Source: Pseudomonas fluorescens (GTDB lineage Bacteria; Pseudomonadota; Gammaproteobacteria; Pseudomonadales; Pseudomonadaceae). Taken from it: DNA of 64,000 nucleotides. Under the pieces are notes generated by a model that worked only from the letters and a program-made list of their open reading frames with translations, was not told where the DNA came from and did no database searches. Position 1 is the stretch's first letter; each line of letters starts with the position of its first letter. Location of the stretch: assembly GCF_000967965.1 (NCBI RefSeq), contig NZ_LACC01000017.1:101167-165166 (forward strand), in the 5' to 3' direction. Below, piece by piece: positions 18,147-26,354 of this stretch. Made by a program: the position numbers and the translations under genes.

Positions 18147-18303
18147 TGGCCTGTGTGGTCAGTTCTGTTAGCTCAACTTCGGCACCAGAAGTCCATATCC
18201 TTCGTTGCTGTTCCTCGCCATAGCGGGCTATGACTCGTCACAGCGCCTTGGCTATGAACTTCTGGCATCCGAATTTGAGCTAACGAACTAACCGTACAGG
18301 CCA
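18147..18303. repeat. 157-bp palindromic element with about 50-bp terminal inverted repeats
   Basis: The left arm at 18147-18197 (starting TGGCCTGTGTGGTCAGTTCT) and the right arm at 18252-18303 are imperfect inverted copies of about 50 bp, sharing blocks such as GTTAGCTCAA, TTCGG and CCAGAAGT. The 54-bp centre is itself partly palindromic (CATAGCGGGCTATG). The whole element could fold into one long hairpin. It lies in the aatJ-aatQ gap of 18075-18428 and resembles a MITE-like element; no transposase is present. Confidence 0.8.
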
Positions 18304-18381
18304 CTTCGATCAGGCACACGCCCCCGGCTCGACAGCCACCGGTTCGAGTGTTTCCAAAAAATGCCAGCAGGAAGTGACCAC

Positions 18382-18411
18382 CTCCTGAAAGGGCCAGGGC
18401 CCTCTCAGGAG
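18382..18411 (-). terminator. Terminator-like hairpin after aatJ
   Basis: A strong stem (CTCCTGA and AGGGCC pairing with GGCCCT and TCAGGAG, one mismatch) lies 18 bases after the aatJ stop. There is no run of T after it, so it probably stabilises the aatJ message or stops transcription only partly. This is a common way to keep binding-protein levels above permease levels. Confidence 0.6.
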
Positions 18412-18428
18412 ATAAGGTTAGTCAGAAA

Positions 18429-19343
18429 TCAGGACTTCTTGTCGTCAGCCGCTTTATCAGTCGGTTTGGCGATCAGGGCCTTGAGTTCGTCGCTCATCGG
18501 GAAGTTCAGGTTCAGGCCTTTTGGCGGGATTGGTTGCATGAACCATTTTTCGTAGATCTTGTTGATCTCGCCCGATGCGTAGGTGGCCTTGATGGCGTCA
18601 TCCACAGCCTTTTTGAACGGCTCGTCGCCTTTGCGCACCATGCAGCCGTAGATTTCGTAGGACTGTGGAGTGCCGGTCACGGCCCAGTCGCTTGCCTTCT
18701 TGGCCTTGGCGGCTTCACCGGCCAGCAGGGCGTCGTCCATCATGAAAGCCACTGCACGGCCGGTTTCCAGCATCTGGAACGACTCGCCGTGGTCTTTGGC
18801 GGAGATGACGTTCATGCCCATCTGCTTGTCGGCGTTCATCGCCTTGAGGATGCGCTCGGACGTGGTGCCGGCGGTGGTCACGACGTTCTTGCCGGCCAGG
18901 TCAGGGAAATCCTTGTACTTGGAGTCTGCCTTGGACAGCAGGCGAGTACCGATTTCGAAGATGCCAACGGAGAAGTCAACTTGCTGCTGACGCTCGACGT
19001 TGTTGGTGGTGGAACCGCACTCGAGGTCCACGGTGCCGTTCTGCACCAGCGGGATACGGGTCTGCGAGGTCACCAGGTTGTACTTGACCTGGAGGTTCGG
19101 CATGTCGAGGTCTTTTTTCAACGCTTCGACGACTTTCAACTGGATGTCGTGGGAGTAGCCGACCGGTTTGCCGGAAGCGTCTGCAATGTAGGAAAACGGA
19201 ATGGAAGCGTCGCGATGGCCCAGGGTGATGGTGCCGGACTCTTTGATCTTCTTCAGGGTGCCGGTGAGTTCGGCGGCGAAAACTGGCGTGCTGATCAGAG
19301 CGGCAGCAATGGCTGCGCCCAGGATGTGGGGAACGATGCGCAT
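18429..19343 (-). CDS. aatJ: AatJ, periplasmic glutamate/aspartate-binding protein
   Basis: The 304-residue solute-binding protein has a Sec signal peptide (MRIVPHILGAAIAAALISTP, cleavage near VFA-AE) and a type II polar amino acid binding fold: LKKIKESGTITLGHRDASIP, GYSHDIQLKVVEAL and the TVDLECGSTTNN segment typical of GltI/AatJ. I start at 19343, where GAGGAAAA precedes the ATG; the longer frame to 19487 lacks a signal peptide at its start. It delivers acidic amino acids to AatQMP. A sigma-54 promoter and AauR-type operators lie upstream. Confidence 0.95.
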   Translation of the reverse strand: MRIVPHILGAAIAAALISTPVFAAELTGTLKKIKESGTITLGHRDASIPFSYIADASGKPVGYSHDIQLKVVEALKKDLDMPNLQVKYNLVTSQTRIPLVQNGTVDLECGSTTNNVERQQQVDFSVGIFEIGTRLLSKADSKYKDFPDLAGKNVVTTAGTTSERILKAMNADKQMGMNVISAKDHGESFQMLETGRAVAFMMDDALLAGEAAKAKKASDWAVTGTPQSYEIYGCMVRKGDEPFKKAVDDAIKATYASGEINKIYEKWFMQPIPPKGLNLNFPMSDELKALIAKPTDKAADDKKS

Positions 19344-19460
19344 CAAATTTTCCTCGACATTGTTTTTTTTATGGAGCCAGTTCATCGGCCCTTTTGTGCT
19401 GCAAAACACCTGAGCGCTATTGAGAGTCGGCGCAAAGGACATTCGTCGAAGAAGTGTAGA

Positions 19461-19475
19461 GCATGACTCGTGCCA
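19461..19475 (-). promoter_or_regulatory. Sigma-54 promoter of aatJ
   Basis: Read on the minus strand, TGGCACGAGTCATGC matches the -24/-12 consensus TGGCAC-N5-TTGC with the invariant GG and GC at correct spacing and one mismatch. Transcription would start about 12 bases further on, near 19449, giving a leader of about 105 bases before aatJ. It fits control by AauR. Confidence 0.85.
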
Positions 19476-19551
19476 GACCAGTCTCAATTGATCAAGTAAT
19501 TGATTTATAAGGAAATTAAATATTTTTCGCGTTGAAATTTCAGTGAGATGG

Positions 19552-19565
19552 TCCGGTTAACCGAA
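19552..19565. promoter_or_regulatory. Probable AauR operator, promoter-proximal site
   Basis: TCCGGTTAACCGAA matches the AauR motif TTCGG-N4-CCGAA with one mismatch. It lies about 77 bases upstream of the sigma-54 promoter and 31 bases, about three helical turns, from the second site. Confidence 0.7.
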
Positions 19566-19582
19566 CCGACCCGCAGGTCGCG

Positions 19583-19596
19583 TTCGGAAAACCGAA
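19583..19596. promoter_or_regulatory. Probable AauR operator, distal site
   Basis: TTCGGAAAACCGAA is an exact match to the TTCGG-N4-CCGAA motif described for AauR in P. putida. The position, about 108 bases upstream of the -24 element, is normal for an enhancer-type site. Confidence 0.82.
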
Positions 19597-19620
19597 TGGT
19601 GGCTGGGTGCTACTCGGGTG

Positions 19621-21249
19621 TCAGGTGTATTTGCGCTTGTCCGGCGCTGGCGGGAAGTACTGATACAACCAGGTTTCACTCAACGTGCGGTCGTTGGTGC
19701 GGATGAACAGCCGCAGCTCGACAGGCTCGACGCTGTCACTGGTCGGGTACCAGTCAAACAGGATGCGGTAGCCTTTGATGTCATCGAGCTTGAGCACGCT
19801 GAAATCCTTGACCTCGCCGTTCGAGCAAGTGACTACAGGCTCGATGCCCGCGCCTTCAGGCAAGCGGTCCAAGCCGCCGCCGGTGAAGTCCACGGCAAAA
19901 CGACGGGCCCAGACTGGTGGGTAATGTTCGCCTGGTGCCCAGCCTTCGGTGAAACCGCCCATGCCCGAACGGGTCGCGTTGACCCGTGCCAACGGCGTTC
20001 CGACTGGCGGCAATGCGCTCCAGTACAGCTTGTAGCCGTAGTTCAGCGAATCCCCCGCAGCCACCGGTTTCTTCGGCGTCCAGAAAGCGACGATGTTGTC
20101 CATGGTCTCGCCGGTGGTCGGGATCTCCAGCAGATCGATTGAGCCTTCGCCCCACGCGGTGGTCGGTTCTACCCACAGGCTCGGGCGGCGGCTGTACCAG
20201 TCGACGGTGTCCTGATAGCTGGCGAACTCGTGGTCGGTCTGCACCAGGCCGAAGCCCTTCGGGTCGGTATCGGCGAAGGCATTGAATTGCAGGGTGGCCG
20301 GGTTGTTCAGCGGGCGGCAGATCCACTCGCCATTGCCGCGCCACATGGCCAGGCGGTCGGAGTCGTGGATTTGCGGGTGAATGGTGTCGCACATGCGGCG
20401 CTCGTGGGTGCCGCAACTGAACATGCTGGTCATTGGCGCGATGCCCAGTTGGTCGATGGCGGTGCGTGCGTTGACGTGGGCATCGATCTCCATCACCACG
20501 CGCTCGGCCTGGCAGTCGATATCGAAGCGGTAGGCACCGGTGGCGCTCGGCGAGTCGAGCAAGGCGTAGACCACGAAGCGGGTGCTGTCCTTGTCCGGCG
20601 TCTCGAACCAGAACTTGGTGAAGTCGGGAAACTCTTCGCGCTTCTTGGCGTAGGTGTCGATGGCCAGTCCGCGGGCCGACAAGCCGTACTGGCCGGTGGC
20701 GTCCACCGCACGGAAATAGCTGGCGCCGAGGAAGGACACGACGTCGTGCTTGTCCAGTTCCGGGGCCTTGAACAGCTTGAAGCCGGAGAAACCCAGGTCG
20801 CCCTTGAGCTGCGCGGTGTCGACCGTGGTGTTTTCATAGTTGAACAGCGACGGGCGGAAATGCACCTCGCGGGCCATGCGGGTTTTCGGATCGACGCTGT
20901 ACATGCGCACTGGCTGCTTGAAGCCCATGCCGACATGGAAGAACTGCACGTCCAACTGGCCCTTGAGCTCTTTCCACAACGAATGATTGCCGTCGTAGCG
21001 GATCGCATTGAAGTTCTGCGGCGTCATGGTCGCCAGGGTCGGCGGCAACTGCTGCTTGGTGTCCTGGTAGCGATTGCTGGCGAGCTGTTTGGCCTGGAGC
21101 TTGAGCGCCTCGAAATCGAACGCGGTGGCCTCGCCATCAGCGGTGCCGCCGCTGGCGGCCCAGGCCTTGGCGGCCAACAGGCCCGTGGCGGACAAACCGG
21201 TGTAGGCCGCGATGGCCATGGAGGCTTTGAGCAAGTTCCTGCGGTGCAT
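19621..21249 (-). CDS. opgD: OpgD, periplasmic glucan biosynthesis protein
   Basis: The 542-residue protein is of the OpgG/OpgD (MdoD) type. The N-terminus [20 protein letters not shown] is a twin-arginine signal, as expected for OpgD and not OpgG, so it is exported folded to the periplasm. The mature part starts with [20 protein letters not shown], and the typical blocks [20 protein letters not shown] and RPLNNP follow. It shapes the backbone of osmoregulated periplasmic glucans. I start at 21249; the in-frame extension to 21339 would bury the Tat signal. It is a single-gene unit here, without opgGH. Confidence 0.95.
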   Translation of the reverse strand: MHRRNLLKASMAIAAYTGLSATGLLAAKAWAASGGTADGEATAFDFEALKLQAKQLASNRYQDTKQQLPPTLATMTPQNFNAIRYDGNHSLWKELKGQLDVQFFHVGMGFKQPVRMYSVDPKTRMAREVHFRPSLFNYENTTVDTAQLKGDLGFSGFKLFKAPELDKHDVVSFLGASYFRAVDATGQYGLSARGLAIDTYAKKREEFPDFTKFWFETPDKDSTRFVVYALLDSPSATGAYRFDIDCQAERVVMEIDAHVNARTAIDQLGIAPMTSMFSCGTHERRMCDTIHPQIHDSDRLAMWRGNGEWICRPLNNPATLQFNAFADTDPKGFGLVQTDHEFASYQDTVDWYSRRPSLWVEPTTAWGEGSIDLLEIPTTGETMDNIVAFWTPKKPVAAGDSLNYGYKLYWSALPPVGTPLARVNATRSGMGGFTEGWAPGEHYPPVWARRFAVDFTGGGLDRLPEGAGIEPVVTCSNGEVKDFSVLKLDDIKGYRILFDWYPTSDSVEPVELRLFIRTNDRTLSETWLYQYFPPAPDKRKYT

Positions 21250-21666
21250 AAATACAACCTGTCGTGAACAATCCCGCGCCGTTCCTGGCACGTGCTGGAT
21301 CAGAAATATCGGTTCGGACATGCCTTCGGCCAAACGCAACGGACTTTTAAACAGATGCCCGACAGCTTAAACCGTTCGATTGCAGAGCAAAATTGATTGA
21401 TGGCACTGCGCCGGCTCGGCAATGAAACAAGACATGTCGGGAAACAATTCCGACAGGGGCTTCTGATTTACAGGGCATTTCTGCTTTTTTCGACTAATTA
21501 CTCTAAAAACCGCTTTTCAGCGCCCGGAATATTTCTATTCTGTACACATGACCGGTTTATGCCCGAAAGACCGGTGCGGTTCAGTCGGCACATTGCGGCT
21601 GCTGAAAAGGGGGAGGGCGATGCGTTTTTTTTGCAGTTTTCTTTGACGTTTAGAAGGACATCGTCC
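21250..21666. other. 417-bp intergenic region between opgD and a small gene
   Basis: This holds the divergent upstream regions of opgD and the 61-residue gene. Visible features are a direct repeat GACCGGT (about 21550 and 21569), distant inverted CTTTTCAGC/GCTGAAAAG blocks and an 8-base T run near 21625. An open frame from 21397 runs through it into the small gene, but it lacks a ribosome binding site and I do not regard it as coding before 21667. Confidence 0.5.
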
Positions 21667-21852
21667 ATGTCGAAAGTACAAGGCATCACCGAAATGTTGG
21701 GAATCTTTCCGTGTCTGGCCCTGGGGCGACGAAGACGCCGGCTCAATAGCGAGGAAATGAAACTGGTGGAACGCTATCGGGAACTGTCGGAGAGCGACAG
21801 GATCGCGATGAGGTATCTGGTGGATGCGATGAGGAGTGTTTCGCGGTTTTGA
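21667..21852 (+). CDS. Small conserved-type protein, 61 residues
   Basis: The ATG at 21667 is preceded by AGAAGGA at a good distance. The product is short and basic in the middle: MSKVQGITEMLGIFPCLALG, five arginines, then a helical acidic/basic tail ending in SDRIAMRYLVDAMRSVSRF. There is no signal peptide or membrane span. I recall very similar small proteins in other pseudomonads but no function. The C-terminal helix resembles linker helices found beside DNA-binding domains; that is a weak impression only. Confidence 0.65.
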   Translation: MSKVQGITEMLGIFPCLALGRRRRRLNSEEMKLVERYRELSESDRIAMRYLVDAMRSVSRF

Positions 21853-21862
21853 GCAGGGCGGG

Positions 21863-22072
21863 TTACCGTGAGAGCCATTTGGCCTTCACGGTGGCCAGGC
21901 TGGTTAACCTGCCTGCATCAGCGTCGGCTATGCCAGCGTCTATTGCTGGCTGTCGGACAGATTGCTGGTCGAGCTTATGGAGATACGCTTCTGCAAACGA
22001 GCTATCACATGGAATCATTTCGATGATGTTTCGTTTGTCGCTGCGAGTCTCGTTCATGTGGATGTAACTCAT
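21863..22072 (-). CDS. Small antitoxin-like protein, 69 residues (uncertain)
   Basis: The frame starts at an ATG at 22072 (MSYIHMNETRSDKR) or at the internal methionine 6. The C-terminal half (VRQPAIDAGIADADAGRLTS then LATVKAKWLSR) has the composition and rhythm of small type II antitoxins: an Ala/Gly/Asp-rich helix followed by a basic tail. No toxin gene is adjacent. The Shine-Dalgarno is poor. It is antisense-convergent to the 61-residue gene, with 10 bases between the stop codons. Could be a non-coding frame. Confidence 0.4.
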   Translation of the reverse strand: MSYIHMNETRSDKRNIIEMIPCDSSFAEAYLHKLDQQSVRQPAIDAGIADADAGRLTSLATVKAKWLSR

Positions 22073-22105
22073 TCAGCAGGACAATTAATTGAGAGGACTC
22101 AAACC

Positions 22106-22140
22106 AAAGGGACGGACTGTGAAGTCTGTCCCTTTTTGAT
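22106..22140 (+). terminator. Rho-independent terminator
   Basis: AAAGGGACGGACT pairs with AGTCTGTCCCTTT (13-bp stem with one wobble, loop GTGA) and is followed by TTTTTGAT on the plus strand. It can end transcription coming from the 61-residue gene, and read in reverse it may also serve the Bro-N gene. Confidence 0.8.
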
Positions 22141-22157
22141 CAGCTCGATTTATCCCT

Positions 22158-22664
22158 TCAACGGCAAGTGCCCGCGATTGGGAAGGGGCGCTGTACCTGC
22201 ATCAGCTCAGGCATGTCTCGCCACTTGATCCAGGCGTGATGTTGGTAATGCAGCAAGGGCACCGAAACTCCGGCCCAATTCAAGGAGCTCAGGCTTGGCA
22301 GGTTTTCCACAGGCTCTGATTTCGCATCACGCAGCGAGGGAATGACTTCGTTGCTCAACCACTGGCGCAGATTGCGGTTTTCCGGGGCGAAGTGGTGGAC
22401 CAGCAAGGCGTACATGCCTGATTCGCTGACCATCAGGGTTTCGACCGTTTTGCCGTCTTTGCGCAGCCAGACGGTGCGACGTTGGTCGGGGTCGAGTTTC
22501 AGGGTCAGGCGTTCATTGAGTGGTTTGCCCATCAAGCGACCCAGATCCTGGGCACAGAACCAAGCTTGGTTGTTTTGCATGAAGGCGTGGAGGAAACGGT
22601 TGTGGCGGGTGAAGACGGAGGGATCGAAATAGGGAAGAGGCGAGCTTTGAGGATGCATTGGCAT
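22158..22664 (-). CDS. Bro-N domain protein
   Basis: A 168-residue protein starting MPMHPQSSPLPYFDPSVFTR. Residues about 15-110 are a Bro-N (phage antirepressor-like) DNA-binding domain: RFLHAFMQNNQAWFCAQDLG, then VSESGMYALLVHHFAPENRN and the ending FRQWLSNEVIPSLR-type block (here LRQWLSNEVIPSLRD). Such proteins occur in phages but also as lone chromosomal genes in pseudomonads; no other phage gene lies nearby. I start at 22664, not 22790, since the upstream part is covered by inverted repeats. The 5' leader can fold so that the purine-rich ribosome site is paired. Confidence 0.85.
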   Translation of the reverse strand: MPMHPQSSPLPYFDPSVFTRHNRFLHAFMQNNQAWFCAQDLGRLMGKPLNERLTLKLDPDQRRTVWLRKDGKTVETLMVSESGMYALLVHHFAPENRNLRQWLSNEVIPSLRDAKSEPVENLPSLSSLNWAGVSVPLLHYQHHAWIKWRDMPELMQVQRPFPIAGTCR

Positions 22665-22769
22665 GGCGTGATTTCCGTTTTGGCTTGGAAAGTCGCCACC
22701 AACCCTTCGACAGGTTGGGTGGCGGACCGAGTGACGTTCGAAGCCGGGACACTTCCAATCAAAACGGAA
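22665..22769 (-). promoter_or_regulatory. Structured leader of the Bro-N gene
   Basis: The outer arms at 22751-22769 and 22673-22693 are inverted copies (TTCCGTTTTG and GGAAGT blocks). They enclose an inner hairpin at 22695-22723 (GCCACC...GGTGGC). In the minus-strand transcript the last arm ends 8 bases before the start codon and contains the CGGAAA that would bind the ribosome. Confidence 0.6.
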
Positions 22770-23069
22770 GCCGGAAGGCCCGCGCCACACGGCCCGCCAT
22801 AAAGCAGAACTGAAGGCATAAAACAGCCACAGTTCTATGGGGGCACACGAGCACCGTTTTGACTTGTTCCGGCTTCGACTCCGGGCCGCTGATTTGGCAG
22901 CGACGGAGCAAAGCCTATCGGTCAGGCGCTCGCGGCGCCAAGTCTACTCTGGCGACACTTGTTGTAGGAAACGAGGGTTTTTCAGGAAGGCTGCGCCTGT
23001 AGGAATTTCTTGTGTCTGCACTGGGCAGAACTCGCCCCGAGATCGCACTTGATCCCGGGGCGATTTTCA
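22770..23069. other. Intergenic region upstream of the Bro-N gene
   Basis: No coding frame is convincing here. The stretch holds the presumed promoter of the Bro-N gene (minus strand) and, at its far end, the hairpin after the APC permease gene. I see no REP or tRNA. Confidence 0.5.
23032..23066. terminator. Hairpin terminator after the APC permease gene
   Basis: CGCCCCG and CCGGGGCG form the stem, with nested GATC/GATC pairing in the loop. The T-rich side (ATTTTC) is on the plus strand; on the minus strand it lies 4 bases after the permease stop codon. Direction is therefore ambiguous. Confidence 0.6.
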
Positions 23070-24554
23070 TTAGTGACTAACCTTCCACGCATCCCCCGCA
23101 GGTGCCGTACCGTGGTCATACGGCTTGGCGATCCACATGTAGAGCAGGCCCAGACCAATCACGATGGCAGTGCTCAGCACCATCGCGTAGTTGATGTACC
23201 ACGCGGCATCCGGGGTGCGTGGCCAGGCCATGTTGATGATGGCACCGACACCATAGACCAGCGCGCCGATGTTCACCGCCCAGCCCCAGGCGCCGAGGGT
23301 GAATTTGCCACTCGGTTTCCAGCCTTTCATGCGGGCGTACAGGGCCGCAAGCACGATCATCTGGAACGCCAGGTAGATGCCGATGGCCGCGAAGCTGACG
23401 ATGGTGGCGACCGCGTCTTGCAGGAAGAAGCCGAGGATGATGATCAGTGCCGGCAGGACACCGGACACGAACAGCGCGGCAACTGGAACTTGAGTTGTAG
23501 GGGAAATCTTCTTCAGCAGTCGGCTGCCGATGACCATTTCGTCACGGGCGTAGGAATACAGCAGACGACTGGCCGCCGCTTGCAGGCTGATCACGCAGGA
23601 GATGAAGGAAATCATCACCACGCCCATCACCACTTTCGAACCGACCGGGCCGAAGGCGTTGTTGAGGATGGTGGTGACCGGGTCCTTGTCGGTACCGTTG
23701 ATCACCGCTTGCATGTCCGGCACGGCGAGGATCAGCGCCAGGCAGGCGAACATCGCCGCGATGCCGCCGATGTAGATGGTCATGCGCATGGCCACCGGGA
23801 TTTTCTTGCTCGGGTTCGGGGTTTCTTCGGCCACGTCGCCGCAAGCCTCGAAGCCGTAGTACAGGAACATCCCCGCCAGCGAGGCGGTGAGGAAGGCCGG
23901 CAGGTACGAGCCGTCGACGCTGATATCGAAGGTGTTGAACAACACACTGATGGGTTGATGGCGCTCGAAAATCAGCAGGTAAACGCCGACGATCACCGCG
24001 CCCACCAGTTCGCAGAGGAAGCCGAACATGGCGATTCGCGCCAGCACTTTGGTGCCGCTGAGGTTGACCAGGGTGGCGAACAGCGTCAGGAACAGGGCGA
24101 TGATGATGTTGGTGTTGTTGCTCGGCTCAAAGCCCATCATGGCGGCGAGGTACGGACCGGCACCCACTGCAACCGCCGCGATAGTGACGCACAGGGCGAT
24201 GGAGTAGATCCAGCCGACGATCCACGCCCAGCGTTTGCCCACCAAGCGGCGAGCCCAGGGGTACACACCGCCGGAAATCGGGAACTGCGAAACCACTTCG
24301 CCGAAGATCAGGCACACCAGCAGTTGGCCGCAACCGACCAGCAAGTAAGCCCAGAACATCGGTGGCCCGCCGGCGGCGAGGCACAGGCCGAAGAGGGTAT
24401 AAACCCCTACGACCGGAGACAGATAAGTGAAGCCCAGGGCGAAGTTTTCCCACAGGCTCATGCTGCGATTGAAGTTGGAGGTGTAACCGAGTTTGCGCAG
24501 TTGCTCGGCATCGCTGTCGGCAAGGGCTGCAGAGAGATCGGGTGATGCACTCAT
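23070..24554 (-). CDS. APC-superfamily permease, amino acid/choline (GABA permease-like) type
   Basis: This 494-residue inner-membrane carrier has about twelve helices. The N-terminal motif SLWENFALGFTYLSPVVGVY and FPISGGVYPWARRLVGKRWA, together with GFEACGDVAEETPNPSKKIP, are typical of the ACT/GABA-permease-like branch of APC transporters. It is the last gene of the minus-strand locus that encodes two aminoaldehyde dehydrogenases and a polyamine-type ABC importer, so GABA, putrescine or a related amine is the likely substrate. A 206-bp gap with a single REP separates it from the dehydrogenase. Confidence 0.85.
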   Translation of the reverse strand: MSASPDLSAALADSDAEQLRKLGYTSNFNRSMSLWENFALGFTYLSPVVGVYTLFGLCLAAGGPPMFWAYLLVGCGQLLVCLIFGEVVSQFPISGGVYPWARRLVGKRWAWIVGWIYSIALCVTIAAVAVGAGPYLAAMMGFEPSNNTNIIIALFLTLFATLVNLSGTKVLARIAMFGFLCELVGAVIVGVYLLIFERHQPISVLFNTFDISVDGSYLPAFLTASLAGMFLYYGFEACGDVAEETPNPSKKIPVAMRMTIYIGGIAAMFACLALILAVPDMQAVINGTDKDPVTTILNNAFGPVGSKVVMGVVMISFISCVISLQAAASRLLYSYARDEMVIGSRLLKKISPTTQVPVAALFVSGVLPALIIILGFFLQDAVATIVSFAAIGIYLAFQMIVLAALYARMKGWKPSGKFTLGAWGWAVNIGALVYGVGAIINMAWPRTPDAAWYINYAMVLSTAIVIGLGLLYMWIAKPYDHGTAPAGDAWKVSH

Positions 24555-24710
24555 GTGTGATTGCTCCGGAAAATCGGCAGATTTCGGATGTCCGAAACCG
24601 TGACGGGGCTTTGGGAGCGCCGCCCGGATCGGTGGTTATTGTTTTGTCTTCTTTGGGGTGGAGCCTGGTGGTGCTGGGTACCGGCTTCTTCCTTGGAACC
24701 GTGGTGACGC

Positions 24711-24738
24711 CTTCGCGAGCAAGCCCGCTCCCACAGGG
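24711..24738. repeat. Single REP (family A)
   Basis: A lone core copy, TCGCGAGCAAGCCCGCTCCC followed by ACAGGG, lies between the APC permease and dehydrogenase genes. Confidence 0.8.
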
Positions 24739-24760
24739 ATCGGGTTTGCCTGAAAGGTTT

Positions 24761-26185
24761 TTAGTGCTTGAACATCACATGCCGCACAACGGTGTAGTCC
24801 TCCAGCCCGTACATGGACATGTCCTTGCCATAGCCGGACAGTTTCTGACCGCCGTGGGGCATTTCGCTGACCAGCATGAAGTGCGTGTTGACCCAGGTGC
24901 AGCCGTACTGCAAGCGCGCTGCCAGGCGATGGGCGCGGCCGACGTTGGCGGTCCACACGGAGGAGGCCAGGCCGTAGACCGAGTCGTTGGCCCAACCCAG
25001 CACCTGCGCTTCATCGCTGAATTTGGTCACCGACACCACTGGCCCGAACACTTCGCGACGGACGATTTCGTCGTCCTGTTGTGCATCGGCCAACACGGTC
25101 GGTTCGAAGAAGAAGCCATTGCCCTCAACCGCCTTGCCGCCGGTGATCAAACGAATGTGCGGCTGGGCGATGGCGCGCTCGACGAAACCGGCCACGCGGT
25201 CGCGGTGTTGCGCGGTGATCAGCGGGCCGAGTTCGGTCGATGGATCATCCTGCAAGCCGTACTTGATGCTGCTGACGGCGGCGCCGAGTTTCTCGACGAA
25301 CTTGTCGTAGATGCCTGCCTGGGCATAGATGCGGCAGGCAGCGGTGCAGTCTTGCCCGGCGTTGTAGAAACCGAAGGTGCGGATGCCTTCGACGGCGGCG
25401 TCAATGTCGGCGTCGTCGAAGATGATCACCGGGGCCTTGCCGCCCAGTTCCATGTGCATGCGTTTGACGCTGTCGGCGGTGCTGGAAATGATGTTCGAAC
25501 CGGTGGCAATCGAACCGGTCAGCGACACCATGCGCACTTTCGGGTGGTTCACCAGCGGGCTGCCGACGGTAGGACCACGGCCGAACACCAGGTTGAGCAC
25601 ACCGGCCGGGAAGATCTCCGACGCCAGCTCGGCCAGGCGCAGGGCGGTCAGCGGGGTTTGTTCCGACGGCTTGAGCACCACGGTATTACCGGCGGCCAGG
25701 GCCGGGGCGATTTTCCAGGCGACCATCATCAGCGGGTAATTCCACGGCGCGATGGAGGCGATCACGCCCACCGGATCGCGACGGATCATCGAGGTGTGCC
25801 CTGGCAGGTATTCGCCACCGGCCGAACCGCTCATGCAACGGCTGGCGCCGGCGAAGAAACGGAACACGTCGGCAATCGCCGGGATCTCGTCGTTCAGTGC
25901 GGCGCTGTAGGGCTTGCCGCAGTTGTCCGACTCCAGTTTGGCCAGCTCTTCGCCGTGGGCTTCGATGACATCGGCGAGTTTGAGCAGCAGCAGCGAACGC
26001 TCTTTCGGCGGGGTATGCGACCAGCTGTCGAACGCGGCGTCGGCGGCGCGTACGGCGGCATCGACCTGGGCTGCGCTGGCTTCGTTGATGTCCACCAGCA
26101 CACGGCCCAAGGCCGGGTTGAATACGGGTTGGGCGGGGCCTTCGCCGTCTTGCAGTTGGCCGTTGATCAAGAGTTTGGTTTGCAT
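24761..26185 (-). CDS. patD: Gamma-aminobutyraldehyde dehydrogenase, PatD-like
   Basis: The 474-residue NAD-dependent aldehyde dehydrogenase has a catalytic cysteine in [11 protein letters not shown], the general-base glutamate in [11 protein letters not shown], the proton-relay block [20 protein letters not shown] and the cofactor-binding [10 protein letters not shown]. The sequence is of the E. coli PatD (YdcW) kind, which oxidises 4-aminobutyraldehyde from putrescine to GABA. Gene order, binding protein-ATPase-permease-permease-dehydrogenase, equals E. coli ydcSTUV-patD, which strengthens the assignment. A REP doublet separates it from the permease gene upstream. Confidence 0.9.
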   Translation of the reverse strand: MQTKLLINGQLQDGEGPAQPVFNPALGRVLVDINEASAAQVDAAVRAADAAFDSWSHTPPKERSLLLLKLADVIEAHGEELAKLESDNCGKPYSAALNDEIPAIADVFRFFAGASRCMSGSAGGEYLPGHTSMIRRDPVGVIASIAPWNYPLMMVAWKIAPALAAGNTVVLKPSEQTPLTALRLAELASEIFPAGVLNLVFGRGPTVGSPLVNHPKVRMVSLTGSIATGSNIISSTADSVKRMHMELGGKAPVIIFDDADIDAAVEGIRTFGFYNAGQDCTAACRIYAQAGIYDKFVEKLGAAVSSIKYGLQDDPSTELGPLITAQHRDRVAGFVERAIAQPHIRLITGGKAVEGNGFFFEPTVLADAQQDDEIVRREVFGPVVSVTKFSDEAQVLGWANDSVYGLASSVWTANVGRAHRLAARLQYGCTWVNTHFMLVSEMPHGGQKLSGYGKDMSMYGLEDYTVVRHVMFKH

Positions 26186-26235
26186 GGTTCTGTCCTCACT
26201 AACACTTTTATTTTTCTGCCTGAACCGGATCTAAA

Positions 26236-26328
26236 TGTAGGAGTGAGCCTGCTCGCGATAGCGGTCATACAGTCGACATCACTATTGAATGACAGTCAGT
26301 CATCGCGAGCAGGCTCACTCCTACAGAG
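26236..26328. repeat. REP pair (family A, inverted)
   Basis: Inverted copies with the variant core GTAGGAGTGAGCCTGCTCGC (about 26237-26258) and its complement (26303-26326) carry the same T-for-C change in both arms, so pairing is kept. Confidence 0.88.
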
Positions 26329-26354
26329 ATTCGGTTCCTTCAGTGGTTATTCGG

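Noticed and set aside
22158..22664. Prophage remnant, suggested by the Bro-N gene
   Set aside because: No integrase, structural gene, attachment repeat or tRNA is nearby; lone Bro-N genes are common on pseudomonad chromosomes.
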